From: Cyanoderma ruficeps
Lineage: Eukaryota > Chordata > Aves > Passeriformes > Timaliidae
Assembly: GCA_008694505.1 (NCBI GenBank)
Contig: VZDJ01004378.1
Location: 19,422,239 to 19,486,238 of the forward strand
Reading direction: 5' to 3'
DNA length: 64,000 nucleotides
Made by a program: the position numbers and the translations under genes. Below, piece by piece: positions 52,301-63,106 of this stretch. The notes under the pieces were generated by a model. The model ran no database searches and had not been told where the DNA came from. It worked only from the letters and a program-made list of their open reading frames with translations. Numbering within the stretch: position 1 is the first letter of the stretch; every line of letters starts with the position of its first letter.

Positions 52301-55300
52301 GCCCATCCCTGGTATACATCAGGCACAGACAAACATGGAATAGCTTCTCTGTGCTTGGTGCACCCTGTCTTGTCTGCCTTACTCACTCTGATTTTCCTAG
52401 AAAAGCTGAGACACAGGCCACACAGGAAGACTACCAGGCCTGAGCAAAGGTCTGTCAAGAGGATTTAAAGAGCAATGAGACAAATGTCACATGGACAAAC
52501 ACCTACCTCCTCTTGCTAATGTATAGAAGACTATTATTTTCAGTAGATAATTTATGCTCAATTTAGGCAAGCACTAGCAATTAAAAGTCAATTACTTCAA
52601 CATCCTCTTGAAATCTTGTGGGGAACTTCAAACAGGTTAAGAAATGAAAATGCGGTTGCAACAACTTCTCTGGCCCACAAAAGTCTTGGATTGGAGAAGA
52701 CCACATCTGTACAGAAAAAAGGAGAAAGCACTGTAGAGCTGAATCTACCTACTCCAACACCCATGCCCTAGACCCAACCTAGCAGACCATCAAGGCTGGT
52801 CATGCTTTCACTATCAGGCTGTCCCTTCTGTACTGAGGGGTGTAGCATTTTGCTTCCTTAAACTGCTGAGTTTCACAGCACAATCCTCTACCCAACAGAA
52901 GGTATTTGATCAACTTCTGTATAGACACCTTTGGAAATACGAAACCTTTAGCAGAAAGGTTAATCATCCATCTGCATGTAAGTTTCCTATCAATTTCTGA
53001 ATCAGGTCGACAACAACGGGCTGTGAAACACAGGCAAAGTGTTGAGTACCAGCTTAAAGATAAAGACATTAATTCTCTACATTTTTCTATATTCTGCCGG
53101 CTTTTTCCACTTAAAAAGCAAAACATGTCAGAATTACAGTATCTGCTATTAGTTTCAGAAGCATCAATTTCAAGATGCCAGAAGAGTATCTATGTTTATG
53201 AAGCTAGGAGACACTGGTAAACAGTGTTGCTATGCTCAGCATTCAAATAATCCAAGGTAACACTTCTAACTGCACCTGACATCACTTTTCTCCAAAAAGT
53301 AAGATTTTAGAATGCTAAACTTAAATCTGGGATCCTTTATTTCAGGATGCTCTAATTTTGTTTCTTTTTTTCTTTTTTAGCATGAACAAAGTTATATCAG
53401 ACAGGCCAACTCTTCAGTGCTAATCTAATTTAGATAACTAAAAGCAATTATGAAAGAATTGCAAAGAAGCCTCCCTCTCCATCAAGCATAAGCCCCGAAC
53501 ATCCTTCCCTGTCATCCAAAGTCTCACTTAATTCTCCTCTTTCCTCACCAACCTCCCACTTCTCCCCCCAAAGTAGTTCTTCCTTCAATACAGCAAACAA
53601 TACTGGACAGAAGACACCATTTACACAGGTGTTAAATTATGGTGCATTTCTGCAACTGCTGCCAAAGACAGCTGCAAAAACAAGTTTCTATTTTAGTGAC
53701 ACATCTTCCCAGCCTGAACCTGTTAACAAGGTAACTTACCCTCATCAAATACTAAATGAGGAGATTCTCTACACCTGGTATAAATGAAAAGTGGAAAGAA
53801 TGAGTCACAACACTCCAATCAATGTTGAAAGTTTAATGTTCCTGCTACATACTGCCTTTCAGAACTGCTAAACAAGAGTGTCATTGATAACAAAACTACA
53901 GTAAGCACCAGAACAGTTTTAATTTAACCAATGCCATAAGAACTGGCACCTCATTTATATTCTTCTTCTTTTTGCTGCAGTCTGGAGAGCACAATAACTG
54001 CTGATTTAGAACTAGCATGTCAATCTGGAGAGAAGCTTACCAAAATCGGTCAATAGGATATATTCATGACCCTGGATCTTGCAGGCTGCAGGTGTGCTTT
54101 GACATCTAACAACTCCTCTTTTCACATATTGTATGTTAATGAACGTGTTAAATGACAAAGTAATCAAAGAGCAAGTCAAATTTGTTAAGTAGTGAATTTT
54201 GAAACTTACAACTTTTAACAGTTCATTTGCTTTTTAAAATACAATTACCAAATGCTGTTAGCAAAAATGGGCTAGATCTAAGTAAGGACTTCAGAAACTT
54301 CCCATGTTCAGAAGTATGAACCCCAAAGCCCCATTTTTATGACTTCTCAAGCTCAGAACATACCATCACAGTTTGGTCTCTACATGTCCTCGAGTTTAAA
54401 CTTAACCCTGGGAGATGTTTAGAGAAGAGACCACATAAAACCCAAACACTGGCAGGGTCAGTGCCTCAAAAGATAACCATATTCTGATACAAAAAACTGA
54501 CAACCATATCTACTTTAACACATAGCTACCGAGAGTAGTTGTTAACCTTTCATAACTGCCTTTTCTATGCTACGATCTGTGTTACCTAAAAAACACACAA
54601 GATCACAGCTTTAATGGTCCTGCTTTACATACTGCTATAGATAATGAGCTCCTTCTCCCAAATCCACACATACCTGGAGAGTAGACACATGAAGCCTGAC
54701 AGGGATTCTGAAATGAAGCAATGTGGTATTGAAGCCTTCAAGGAATTAAAAAGAAAAATCAGTAACAAAACTAAAACGGTTTAGTCAGAGGACACTAGAC
54801 CCACATCTTCTTGAGGGAGGCTGAGGATTTAGAAGGGCACTTGGGATAAGCTTCATTCTGTATAACCTACCCTTCAGGCAAGAGACATGCTACAGAAACT
54901 CTTCCACCACCCCTATCCTCATGTAGTCATTGCCTCCTGCTTGCCCTGCTGTTTTCAAACCTTTATGGCTAAGTGTGTAAGCAGCACAATGAAAATGTAG
55001 CTACTGCAGAAATAGATCCATGGCGAACTGGACATTTCTTTCCATCATTACAAAGACCTGTTCATTCCTGAAAAAGCTATCTACTTGCTTAGAAGATCAG
55101 AACTTATATAGTTGTGTGAAGGACAAGACCATATAGAGTATAGTACATGCTACTGACTGGAAAAACTCAGAATACATCAGTTCATAGCCTCTTTCAGGTC
55201 AGTATGTTTAAATCCACATCTCATCAAGCACCTCCACTGCTAGGCTAGAGGCAAGGTCAGAACAAGACAAGAAAGATCTTCTAGCCCATGTATTTCAACT

Positions 55301-55880
55301 GACAAAAATATCCAATATGGACAAAGTATAGACCAGAATGTACAAACACAAGCACAGTGAACAGAACATTAGGTGAAGAAAGCAGAATTTCTTTGAGTTT
55401 GTTTCCTTGTAGATGCTTGATACAGTGAGGACAAACTAGAATACAGCCATGTGTTTCCAGCACTCCCTTTAGCTGCAGGGCATGTTTTCTTCAGGACCAT
55501 CCAGCTCCATCTACACAGACTGAAAATCCAAGGCACTTTGCTCCAGATTTCACACTAATAGGCAATGCCTTAGAGTCAGGCACAGAAATACCGAAGTCCT
55601 TTATCAGATCTAGCCCCACTTCTAAGAACTCATCTTCTCTAAAATGGCAGTGTGGACCAATCACTGAAACATTGAGCTCAGATTCACAAGTATCACACTG
55701 CAAGTGCAAAGTATGGATCGAACTTTCCAAACTACTGTGGTTGTTTTTCAAATGCTATATAATTTACTTTTCAGTAATTATCAGCTTTTGTTTCTAGGAA
55801 AACATGAACTGCAGCATGTAAGATATGCATCACCACTTTACACATGCAGATACACAAGTAATAAAACAAGACTAGCTTCT
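49341..55880. other. Spacer between PHLDA1 promoter and NAP1L1 3' end
   Basis: AT-rich, with no recognisable transposon and no gene-like frame. Part of 51.2-55.9 kb could be a long NAP1L1 3'UTR, given a minus-strand AATAAA at 51,240-51,245. The part next to the CpG island may hold PHLDA1 upstream regulatory sites, none of which I can name with confidence. Confidence 0.6.
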
Positions 55881-55893
55881 GAAAATACTAGGT

Positions 55894-55899
55894 TTTATT
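55894..55899 (-). promoter_or_regulatory. Candidate proximal poly(A) signal for NAP1L1
   Basis: A minus-strand AATAAA about 670 bases after the NAP1L1 stop, followed by the T/G-rich stretch CTTGTTTTATTACTTGTG, the usual arrangement of a cleavage site. A distal AATAAA at 51,240-51,245 could serve a much longer transcript. Use of either is inferred. Confidence 0.45.
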
Positions 55900-56566
55900 C
55901 ACACCCCTGTGGTAAACAATAACCTTAATATGATGACTAGGTTTCTTTTGTAGATCACTATGTCACATAAAATACAAAACCCATAGCATAAACAAGCTGA
56001 CAGTTATGAATGTTTAATGTGGTCTCGTCAGGAAATTAAACAAGTTATACTAGTCTTCTCAAGTAGTCAAATTCAAAATGCATCATCATCTCCTAGTTAG
56101 TACAAGTCACTGCCATTTCTATAACAAAGTAATGAAGGCACAGCTAGTGCAAGCAGACTTAAACCCGTTCAGACTACTGGGCTGAAAAAATACTTTGGTT
56201 GGTTCTTCAGGAGAGAGTTTTCTCTAAACAAATATTGGTCTCAGTTAACAGTTCTGATCATCTTCACAGCTGCAGTCTAATAGCTACATGACAAAGACTT
56301 CACAAGAACCAAACTATGTAGCAATGAATTAACATTCATGCTTTAGGGCATTTACTGCATTCTACATATTGGCAGAAAATTATACTGTTAAAATGCTAGG
56401 TAGATTGAACCTACATTTTAAACTGGTTCTTAGGTGTTCAATTTCTTTTTTTAACAAATTGGTTACTTAATTCTACCAAGATACAAAACATAAGGCTGTA
56501 AGTAACTAATAGTTGTGTTTAGGCTATTACAGTGCAGGTAATCCTCAAGGCCACAGACACACTGCT

Positions 56567-56602
56567 TCACTGCTGCTTGCATTCTGCTGGATTTTGATCC
56601 TT
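56567..56602 (-). CDS. NAP1L1: NAP1L1 terminal coding exon segment
   Basis: Coding part of the last exon: KDQNPAECKQQ then TGA. The acceptor is TTTCTCAACAG. The final CKQQ is a CaaX-type sequence known from mammalian NAP1L1, where it can be farnesylated. The 3'UTR continues toward lower coordinates. Confidence 0.95.
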   Translation of the reverse strand, partial: KDQNPAECKQQ

Positions 56603-59600
56603 CTGTTGAGAAAAAAGGAAAACCAGATTACAGAAATCAGTATTTTGTAAGAACAATCAATATTGTTAAGCATGCTGTCTCAAGCTGCAATAATCTTCCA
56701 TCTTTTCCCTGGCACTCATTGTCTAGCATGCAGCAATATCCACACTGCATTTATTTTGGCTTTGCTGGCACATCAGGATACAATCCAGAATAACAACCTG
56801 TTCAGAACTAAATGTAGTACTCTAAAAGACACTGCAACTGGAAAAAGGAGAAAAGTGATGTGCAGTAACGAAGAAGAAGCATGCAGATCCTCTTCACAGT
56901 CTGAGACAAAAGAAATCTCTTATGGGAAGTAACAAGAGCATGGCCTTATGCTAAAAGACACTGTGTAGAGCAATGCAATGAAATGCCAAATCACAGCTCC
57001 AAATGCTCTGGAAGCATCTATTGTAATAAATTCCAGTTGTTAAAAAAGTCTAACATGGAAAATTTCTTCTGTTCTTGAAATAGACAATCAGTAATACGTC
57101 ACAATAACATGGGCATTCAAGAAAGTTTTTTGGGGGGGGGGGCAGAGTTCAGTTGCAAGTTTTACTCCACTATCCCCAACTTTTCTAGGACAACAGCACT
57201 TTATTAAATTCAGCTGGCTTACAGCCTGAGATCAGCTTGCAACACTAGAGTATCCCTACTATCTCTAGCCCTTGAGCAGCTCTCTGAAACTGAGCATCAT
57301 CTTGCCCTTTCTCAGTTCTGTTTCACTGAGAAAAGCACTCTGAAATAGTGGAAGTAAGTCCAACTTGCAGCTGTTTCATTTGGATTCCAAAAACTTTCTT
57401 GACTAGGAAGCAATTTGAATACACTACAAATCAAACATCGCCAAGACAGCTGTACAATTCGATTACAAGTTTGTACCTTGCCTTTCTATGTACAATGCTA
57501 AGATTATGTAATTTTCTCAACGGTACTTTGACAGTAGCTCAAACCATTCCTATTGAAAATCACTCATTTGAAATGATAAGCCCTTTAAACAGCAGGCATT
57601 TTGGAGCACTTCACAGCCTCCATGACTGCAACTTTCACCTACCACATCAGATGCTTTCAGGAGGCCAGATGTACCTTTCCCTCAGCTACTAAAAAGCTCA
57701 GCTACTAAAAATTAATTGAGTGGCTCACAATCATTTTTTTTCAGCCTGTTCAGTGATTTTTCCCTTCCCATGGAATAAGAAATCTCCCAGTTGCTCTTGG
57801 CTGTTCACATTTTAGGACTTGGCCGCAGATGCATTTCTGAACCTTGACTTCTGCTACCTCAAACAATGGAAGACTTGCCAATTACCTAATGTGAAAGAGC
57901 CTATTTTGTATTCTGCTGAGAAAACCTGTGCCAGAGCCAGCTTGTAGCAAGTTCCCAAAAACTGAAGCTGGATGACAGTTTGCTGTGTCCTTACAACCAT
58001 TTTGCAATTTTCATCATTAGGCAGCAACTTACTGCAAGACAAATTTATAGAAAAGCAAGCCTGACTAACCTCAGTGCTCAAAGCCAAAAGTTACTTTTAT
58101 AAAATGACTCCTGGAGAAAGAACTTGGTAAAGTTTCTCTACCAATTCTAATCTGTCAAAATAGGCCAGAAACAAAACATGCTCACCCATAGGAACTATTG
58201 GTTTAATACTTAAATTAAAACCAAGATTCACCACACACAAAATTTTAAACATCTGTATGCATACACAGACTTTAAACATTCATTTTAATTTCTTACTTTT
58301 GGGTCATAATCAGGATCATTTTCTTCATCTGCTTCTTCTTCTCCCTCCTGAAAGAAAACACTTAATATTTCTCTAGCTTATCCACATTCAGCTTCCGGAG
58401 CCATTTTCACGAAAATCAAGATTAAATTGTACTCAGAAACACATTAATTACCACCTTATGTTATACATATGGTATTAGTTTATCCTCCATAAAGCATGTC
58501 TTTTCACATCAGTGACACCTAAATTTTTAAGATACCTTAAGGGTTGTCTAAGCTTGGTTTGGGTTTTGTTGTTGTCTTGCTGGTTGTTTGTTTTGGTTTT
58601 TTTGATTATTCATCTGAGATCCACAAAACAGTATGTTCTATCTTATTTCAGAACTAATTCTTAAACTTAAATGTCCAGAGCACTCAAAACCTAAAGGAAC
58701 TCTTATTCCAGATAACAAACTACAACAGGGAAACTATTTGAATCAAAGGCATCTGTCATCTTACCTCATCATCTGCCTCTTCACCTTCTTCATCATACTA
58801 GAAGAGAAAATAAATAGTTTTGATAGCATCATAAATGCAGCCATTTACAGCTCAAGTTGATGTCAGAGACCACTCTGTATTGCGATCTAAAGAGTAATGG
58901 TTTGGGTTAGAAAGACCTTTGAGGGTCATCTAGCTCCAACCACCCTGCCATGGGCAGGGAAACCTTCCAGCACACCAGGTTGCTCAGAGTCTCATCCAAC
59001 CTGCCCTTGGATATCTGCAGGAATGGGACATCCACAGTTTTTTCTGGGCAACCTGTTGCAGTGTCTCACAACCCTCACTGTGGTGGTGTGTTCTGTACAA
59101 TAAGTTTGCTGTAAGTCTAGGGTTGCACAAAATGGCTTTTCTTTGTACCCTTGTTCAGTTTGCTCTACCCCAGTTTCTCTTTGTAACCCTAAGTTGCTAC
59201 TTTTCCCCACAGCCTTCCCCAGATACAGCTCCTGATTGGTTTGCTTTTCCTGCCTTGGCTGCCTGTCCATCAGGTGTCAAGAGACTTTCCCGCCCTGCCA
59301 GTCACCCCAAGACCTGTCCCCCAAGTCCAGAAGCTTCTGAGAGGGACCTTTGGTGACTGGCTGGGTTGGAACCTTTCCCCTCCTATCTCCATGTATGTCA
59401 GTGTATGTTATGTTAACAGCCACTCCATGTTGTACCCCATTGGCTCTGTTCCTACCCTCCCTGAGATCCCACCTTCTGTAACAAAACCCTCTCTCTCCTC
59501 GTGCTCGGGGTCACTCTTGAGGCACCGGACATGAGGCGAGGGGTCTGTGCTGATCCCAATAAACCCAGTTTCGCTCTAAGCCTCTGGAGTGATCCTCCTT

Positions 59601-62203
59601 TCTCCTCTTGCCATCGTCTTGCTGACGCTTCCCGGTTGCCGAACCCCAAGAACTGCTGCGGTGTCGGGGCTGGCCGTGCCGAGGGTAATACCACACACTG
59701 CAACACCCCACAGTAAAGAATTTCTTCCTAATATCTAATATAAGCCTAGTCTCTTTCAATTTGAACCCAGAAGTGCCCGTGTCTGTTAGATTTAAAAATA
59801 TTTTTTGCATCAACACAAGCAATGTTCAACTTCCCCTGGTGAGCTGTGGCAGAGCAGATGGTCCCTGCTCCATGCAGCCCAAGGGGAGCTGATTACACTG
59901 TGGTACCACTTGGGGACGGCAGGGGACAGTGGAGCCCAAGGCAACCCAACCTGTCAGCACCTCCCTCCTCCACAGCCGCAGCCAAGCCTTTGCAACAAGG
60001 GCCAACAGTTTAAATTCTAAAAATTATTTTTAAGACAGGACATATCTACGCCATCTTAACAGTCAAACTGTCCTTGTTTGAGCAGAGGCAGCAACAGAAA
60101 AAATGTTTTACACCTGTATAAAGCTCTAAAGCTTTGTGGTTCGTCATTTTCAAGCTCAGCTCTTTTAAAACATTTAACTTTGCAGAACTTGCTTTGATTA
60201 TTTTGGCATGCTTTGAATGTGCTTATCTGGCTTTTTTTTTTTTTTAGTAAGAGAGTACTTTTGAAAGGATGAGGCTTGAATCTCCTAAAACTTCATAGCC
60301 CAGTATCACTGTAAGCACAAAGAAGAGCCTGACCAGCTAGATAAACAGTCTCATTTGTTCTCTGGCAGCTCATTACAGTTCCACAAAGTATTGGTACACT
60401 TCTCCAGGAATGCCTTATACACAAAAAGCTACTATGATATCCTCTAGATGATCAGCTTTACCACTGCTTTTGCCACAAAACTCTGAAGTCACTACTTCAA
60501 AGATGAATTATTTTTATGCTGCTCGTTCCTGAACAATCTAGGAAGCTCTGCTGCAACTAACATTGGTACATCCCATTCTAAAGACAGCAATGTAAGAAAT
60601 TACCCAAGGTCTTTAAACAGCATTATTTCAAGGTTTTTAGTGTTCTGAATGAACATTATACTTACGTCATCATCATCATCTTCAATAGCTTCTCCAGTGA
60701 AGTACAATACTGACCGGGGGACTATACGTTCACGCAAAAAATGACCTATTTCGAAGTCTGCAGCAAGGATTGCCTCAGAATCATCATCCTGCACAAAACA
60801 ATATTATTTCCTAAACTGTAAGATGGTAACTACTTTTGACACATACACACAAGTTACACGGATTTTGATGTGGCCAGATTCACAAAAATCTCATATTGAT
60901 TTTTTGTTCCAGGAGCTGCTTTACAGAACGGAAACTGAGGGGCCAAGTTTTACACTTTCAACAGCCCACCTACATTATACAGTGAGGAGCTGCTGCTTCA
61001 GTAAGCCTAATTATATACAATTCTGGAGTTTCTTTTGTTCCAAGCATAAAGATTATTTATTATCTCCCATACACTTTCAGTTCATATGCACCATACTCTT
61101 AAATAACTGAACAACACCCAGGTGAGACACCACATTAAAGATTTTACAACCTACTTCTGATTTCTACAGGAATCCTTGATTCCTATTAGACAAAGCCACT
61201 ACTGAAGCACCTGAACACCTAAAAATGCTCTCTGATCCAACCCCAGACTTTCACACCTCTTGTTTTCATACCAAGTGTTCTGCTATCTCCCATCTGAGCA
61301 ATTATTTTCAATTCAAAAGACTTGTTTTCGAGTTTTGGTTTTCTAAACGTTATGAACATACAGCTTTTGGTGTCCATGCCAATTGGAGTTCTAACAGCAT
61401 GCTTCTGGAAGCTTTGATTTCGTATTTCTCACTCAAACTGCATAATATATTCCCTACTGTTAAGTATTTTCAGTAGTTCATTTCCTTACAAAAACATGGC
61501 TTATTGCCATAGTGAGCACACAAAAAAGCAGGCTCTTACAGTTTTCTGTTCTTGTTTTATTACTTTCTTCAAGAGTTAACAGCTTCAGAAATTTTTAACA
61601 GAATAAAACACAAACTGGATACATTCAGCCATTAGATAAAATCATCCAAAGATGCCTGAAGGGTGAGATTTACACCATCCATTAAATCCAAGACTAATAA
61701 TGTAGATCACTACATTTCTCCAACTGTCAACAATTCATAAGGTAGCTTTCAGGAAGCATAAACTGTTAAAGTTCACTAAACTAAACTCCACCATCCAACT
61801 CAAACACTCCTTCTAAAAAAGAAAACTCCAAATACACACTATCTTCGTAAGTATTCTCAGTTAAAGACAGGAGCAGTTAAAGCTGAGGTTGTTAAACAAA
61901 TTATAAAATGCCATAAACACTCCATCATCATTTTCTAAAAAAGCCAACTTACCAGGTCTCCACTTTCAGGAACTGTAGAAAAAAGAACAGAAGAAACAAG
62001 TGAGTGAGATATATTCTACATTTATAGTTAATACACATAAACTAGTATTCAGCTTACCTTCAGGAGGACTAAAGAAGTTGAAGAAAGAATCATTGGAAAC
62101 AGTTTTTGTCACCGTCCTGACTGTTCCGCGGCCCTTATGTTTTTGCTTCTTCTTAATGGTTTTCAAAGTAACATTCTTTCCTTTTTTCCAGTCTATTTGG
62201 CAA
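56567..62203 (-). CDS. NAP1L1: NAP1L1, nucleosome assembly protein 1-like 1 (C-terminal six exons; 5' part outside window)
   Basis: Six minus-strand coding segments join in frame: 62,203-62,058; 61,972-61,953; 60,788-60,666; 58,797-58,765; 58,347-58,297; 56,602-56,567. Every visible border is GT-AG. NAP1L1 is a histone H2A-H2B chaperone that shuttles between cytoplasm and nucleus and assists nucleosome assembly. The encoded part, about 135 residues, starts at CQIDWKKGKN within the NAP domain. It continues through a lysine-rich nuclear localisation patch (TIKKKQKHKGRG), the FFNFFSPPE motif, the conserved ILAADFEIGHFLRERIVPRS block and a long acidic tail, and ends CKQQ, a CaaX-like prenylation box described for this family. 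No frameshift or internal stop occurs. The N-terminal coiled coil and most of the NAP domain lie to the right of the window. PHLDA1 follows about 7.2 kb downstream on the same strand, as in mammals. NAP1L4 is the nearest alternative, but the match to NAP1L1, including the neighbour, is near-complete. Confidence 0.97.
57132..57142 (+). repeat. G11 homopolymer
   Basis: Eleven consecutive G preceded by a T-run, in the last NAP1L1 intron. Comparable runs occur at 63,371-63,380 (G) and 63,460-63,470 (C). Such runs are prone to sequencing length error. Confidence 0.9.
57681..57712. repeat. 16-bp tandem duplication in NAP1L1 last intron
   Basis: CTCAGCTACTAAAAAG is followed immediately by CTCAGCTACTAAAAAT, two adjacent 16-base copies with one difference at the end. 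It is a short slippage-type duplication in intronic sequence. Confidence 0.9.
58297..58347 (-). CDS. NAP1L1: NAP1L1 51-base acidic-tail exon
   Basis: Seventeen codons, EGEEEADEENDPDYDPK, phase 0 on both sides. Acceptor CTTTCAG, donor GTAAGAAATT. It continues the acidic tail and brings in the conserved DPDYDPK motif close to the C-terminus. Confidence 0.94.
58765..58797 (-). CDS. NAP1L1: NAP1L1 33-base acidic-tail exon
   Basis: Eleven codons, YDEEGEEADDE, phase 0 on both sides. Acceptor CTCTTCTAG, donor GTAAGATGAC. It encodes part of the acidic tail that contacts histones. Because it is symmetric it could be skipped without shifting the frame. The intron upstream of it (58,798-60,665) holds the nested CR1 and LTR. 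Confidence 0.92.
58895..59790 (-). mobile_element. CR1 LINE fragment in NAP1L1 intron, split by an LTR
   Basis: Minus-oriented CR1: GGTTTGGGTTAGAAAGACCT, CCACCCTGCCATGGGCAGGG and CAACCTGTTGCAGTGTCTCA run to 59,078. The consensus resumes at about 59,710 with CAGTAAAGAATTTCTTCCTA and continues to about 59,790. The two halves are contiguous in CR1, so the intervening 627 bases are a later insertion. It lies in the same orientation as NAP1L1, between two acidic-tail exons. Confidence 0.9.
59079..59705 (+). mobile_element. Solo LTR nested in CR1, NAP1L1 intron, 627 bp
   Basis: The insertion begins TGTGGTGGTGTG and ends CACTGCAACA, with TG...CA termini. It is flanked by CCTCAC (59,073-59,078) and CCCCAC (59,706-59,711), a 6-bp target duplication with one mismatch. 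An AATAAA followed by CCCAGTTTCGCTC near 59,560 marks the end of R on the plus strand, so the LTR runs antisense to NAP1L1. No gag/pol sequence accompanies it. Its start and end differ from the 28-kb LTR, so they are probably different families. Confidence 0.85.
60666..60788 (-). CDS. NAP1L1: NAP1L1 coding exon (fourth from the 3' end)
   Basis: A 123-base exon of 41 complete codons, phase 0 at both ends. It starts DDDSEAILAADFEIGHFLRE and ends EAIEDDDDD. This is the most conserved C-terminal block of the NAP domain followed by the first aspartate run of the acidic tail. Acceptor GTTTTGTGCAG, donor GTAAGTATAA. Confidence 0.95.
61953..61972 (-). CDS. NAP1L1: NAP1L1 20-base microexon
   Basis: Only 20 bases long: it completes the split valine codon and encodes PESGDL. 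The acceptor is TTTTCTACAG and the donor GTAAGTTGGC. An 85-base intron separates it from the preceding exon. Omitting it would shift the frame, since 20 is not a multiple of three, so it is expected to be constitutive. Too short for ORF finders, it was located from the family protein pattern and the splice sites. Confidence 0.9.
62058..62203 (-). CDS. NAP1L1: NAP1L1 coding exon (sixth from the 3' end)
   Basis: A 146-base exon. The acceptor reads ACTTTAG and the donor GTAAGC. It starts with the last base of a glycine codon, then 48 full codons from CQIDWKKGKN to FFNFFSPPE, and ends with the first base of the valine codon. It carries the basic nuclear localisation patch IKKKQKH and the start of the FF-rich segment of the NAP domain. 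Confidence 0.95.
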
Positions 62204-63106
62204 CTAAAGTGTAAATAAAAAACAAATGGCACAAAACGCACAACCACCTGTAGCTTAATACCATTCCTATTGTTACAAGTATCTACTGAGACTATCACAA
62301 CTGCAAGAGACACAGGGAAGAGAAAATTCTAAGGTAGTATTTATTTAGTGCTGTCCTTTAATTAGTTTATAGTTTGAGAACAAGAGTAACAGTTTCATTT
62401 TAGGATTATTTCCATCCAGAAATTTTTCCTTTTCCATTCAATCTCTGAAATGCAAATTTTCATTAGCTACCAGGTACAGCCTAACTTTCTATCAACAACT
62501 AGTATTGCACCATTTTTAGAGCCACCCATCCATTATAAAGTAGTGTCATATTTGGGCATGTTAGCAATATTCCAAAGTCCACCACATCTATCATTATAAC
62601 CAGTAAGTGCTTAAAACAACGCATCAAGCAGGGATGTAGTTTTTGGCTGATTTTGAGTTGTTTGTGAGGGTTTTGTCTTCTTGTGTTATATTTGTTTGGG
62701 TTTTGCTATTTTTGGGGTTTTTTAACTCTATCCTGCTTACAGAGCAGAATCATGGCTACAGGCTTCTCTAATAGTCAAAGCATTCTGGTGACAAGTAAAT
62801 GTAAAAGTCACATCAGTGAAACTAACTGCATTTTCAGAAATTTCTGATTAGATTCTTTTACAGACTCAAAGAAATGGAGTGAGTTGCTTTGGACAAGAAA
62901 GGGCTGTCTTAGCTAAAAGAGAAAACAAGGGCTAGGAGTTAATAATTTTCATAGAAGCAGTGGCATCTCCCACCAAACTCTGCCAAGATTCATGATTTTC
63001 AAATCAGTCCAAACTGGGGAAGACAAAACAGTTTAATCAAAGCTACCCAGGCACTTAAAACTAAACCTTACAGGACGTTACAAAATATGTTAAGTGACTG
63101 GGAAAT

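Noticed and set aside
59123..59822. Open frames of up to about 100 codons between NAP1L1 exons
   Set aside because: They fall inside the nested LTR and the CR1 and are explained by those elements.
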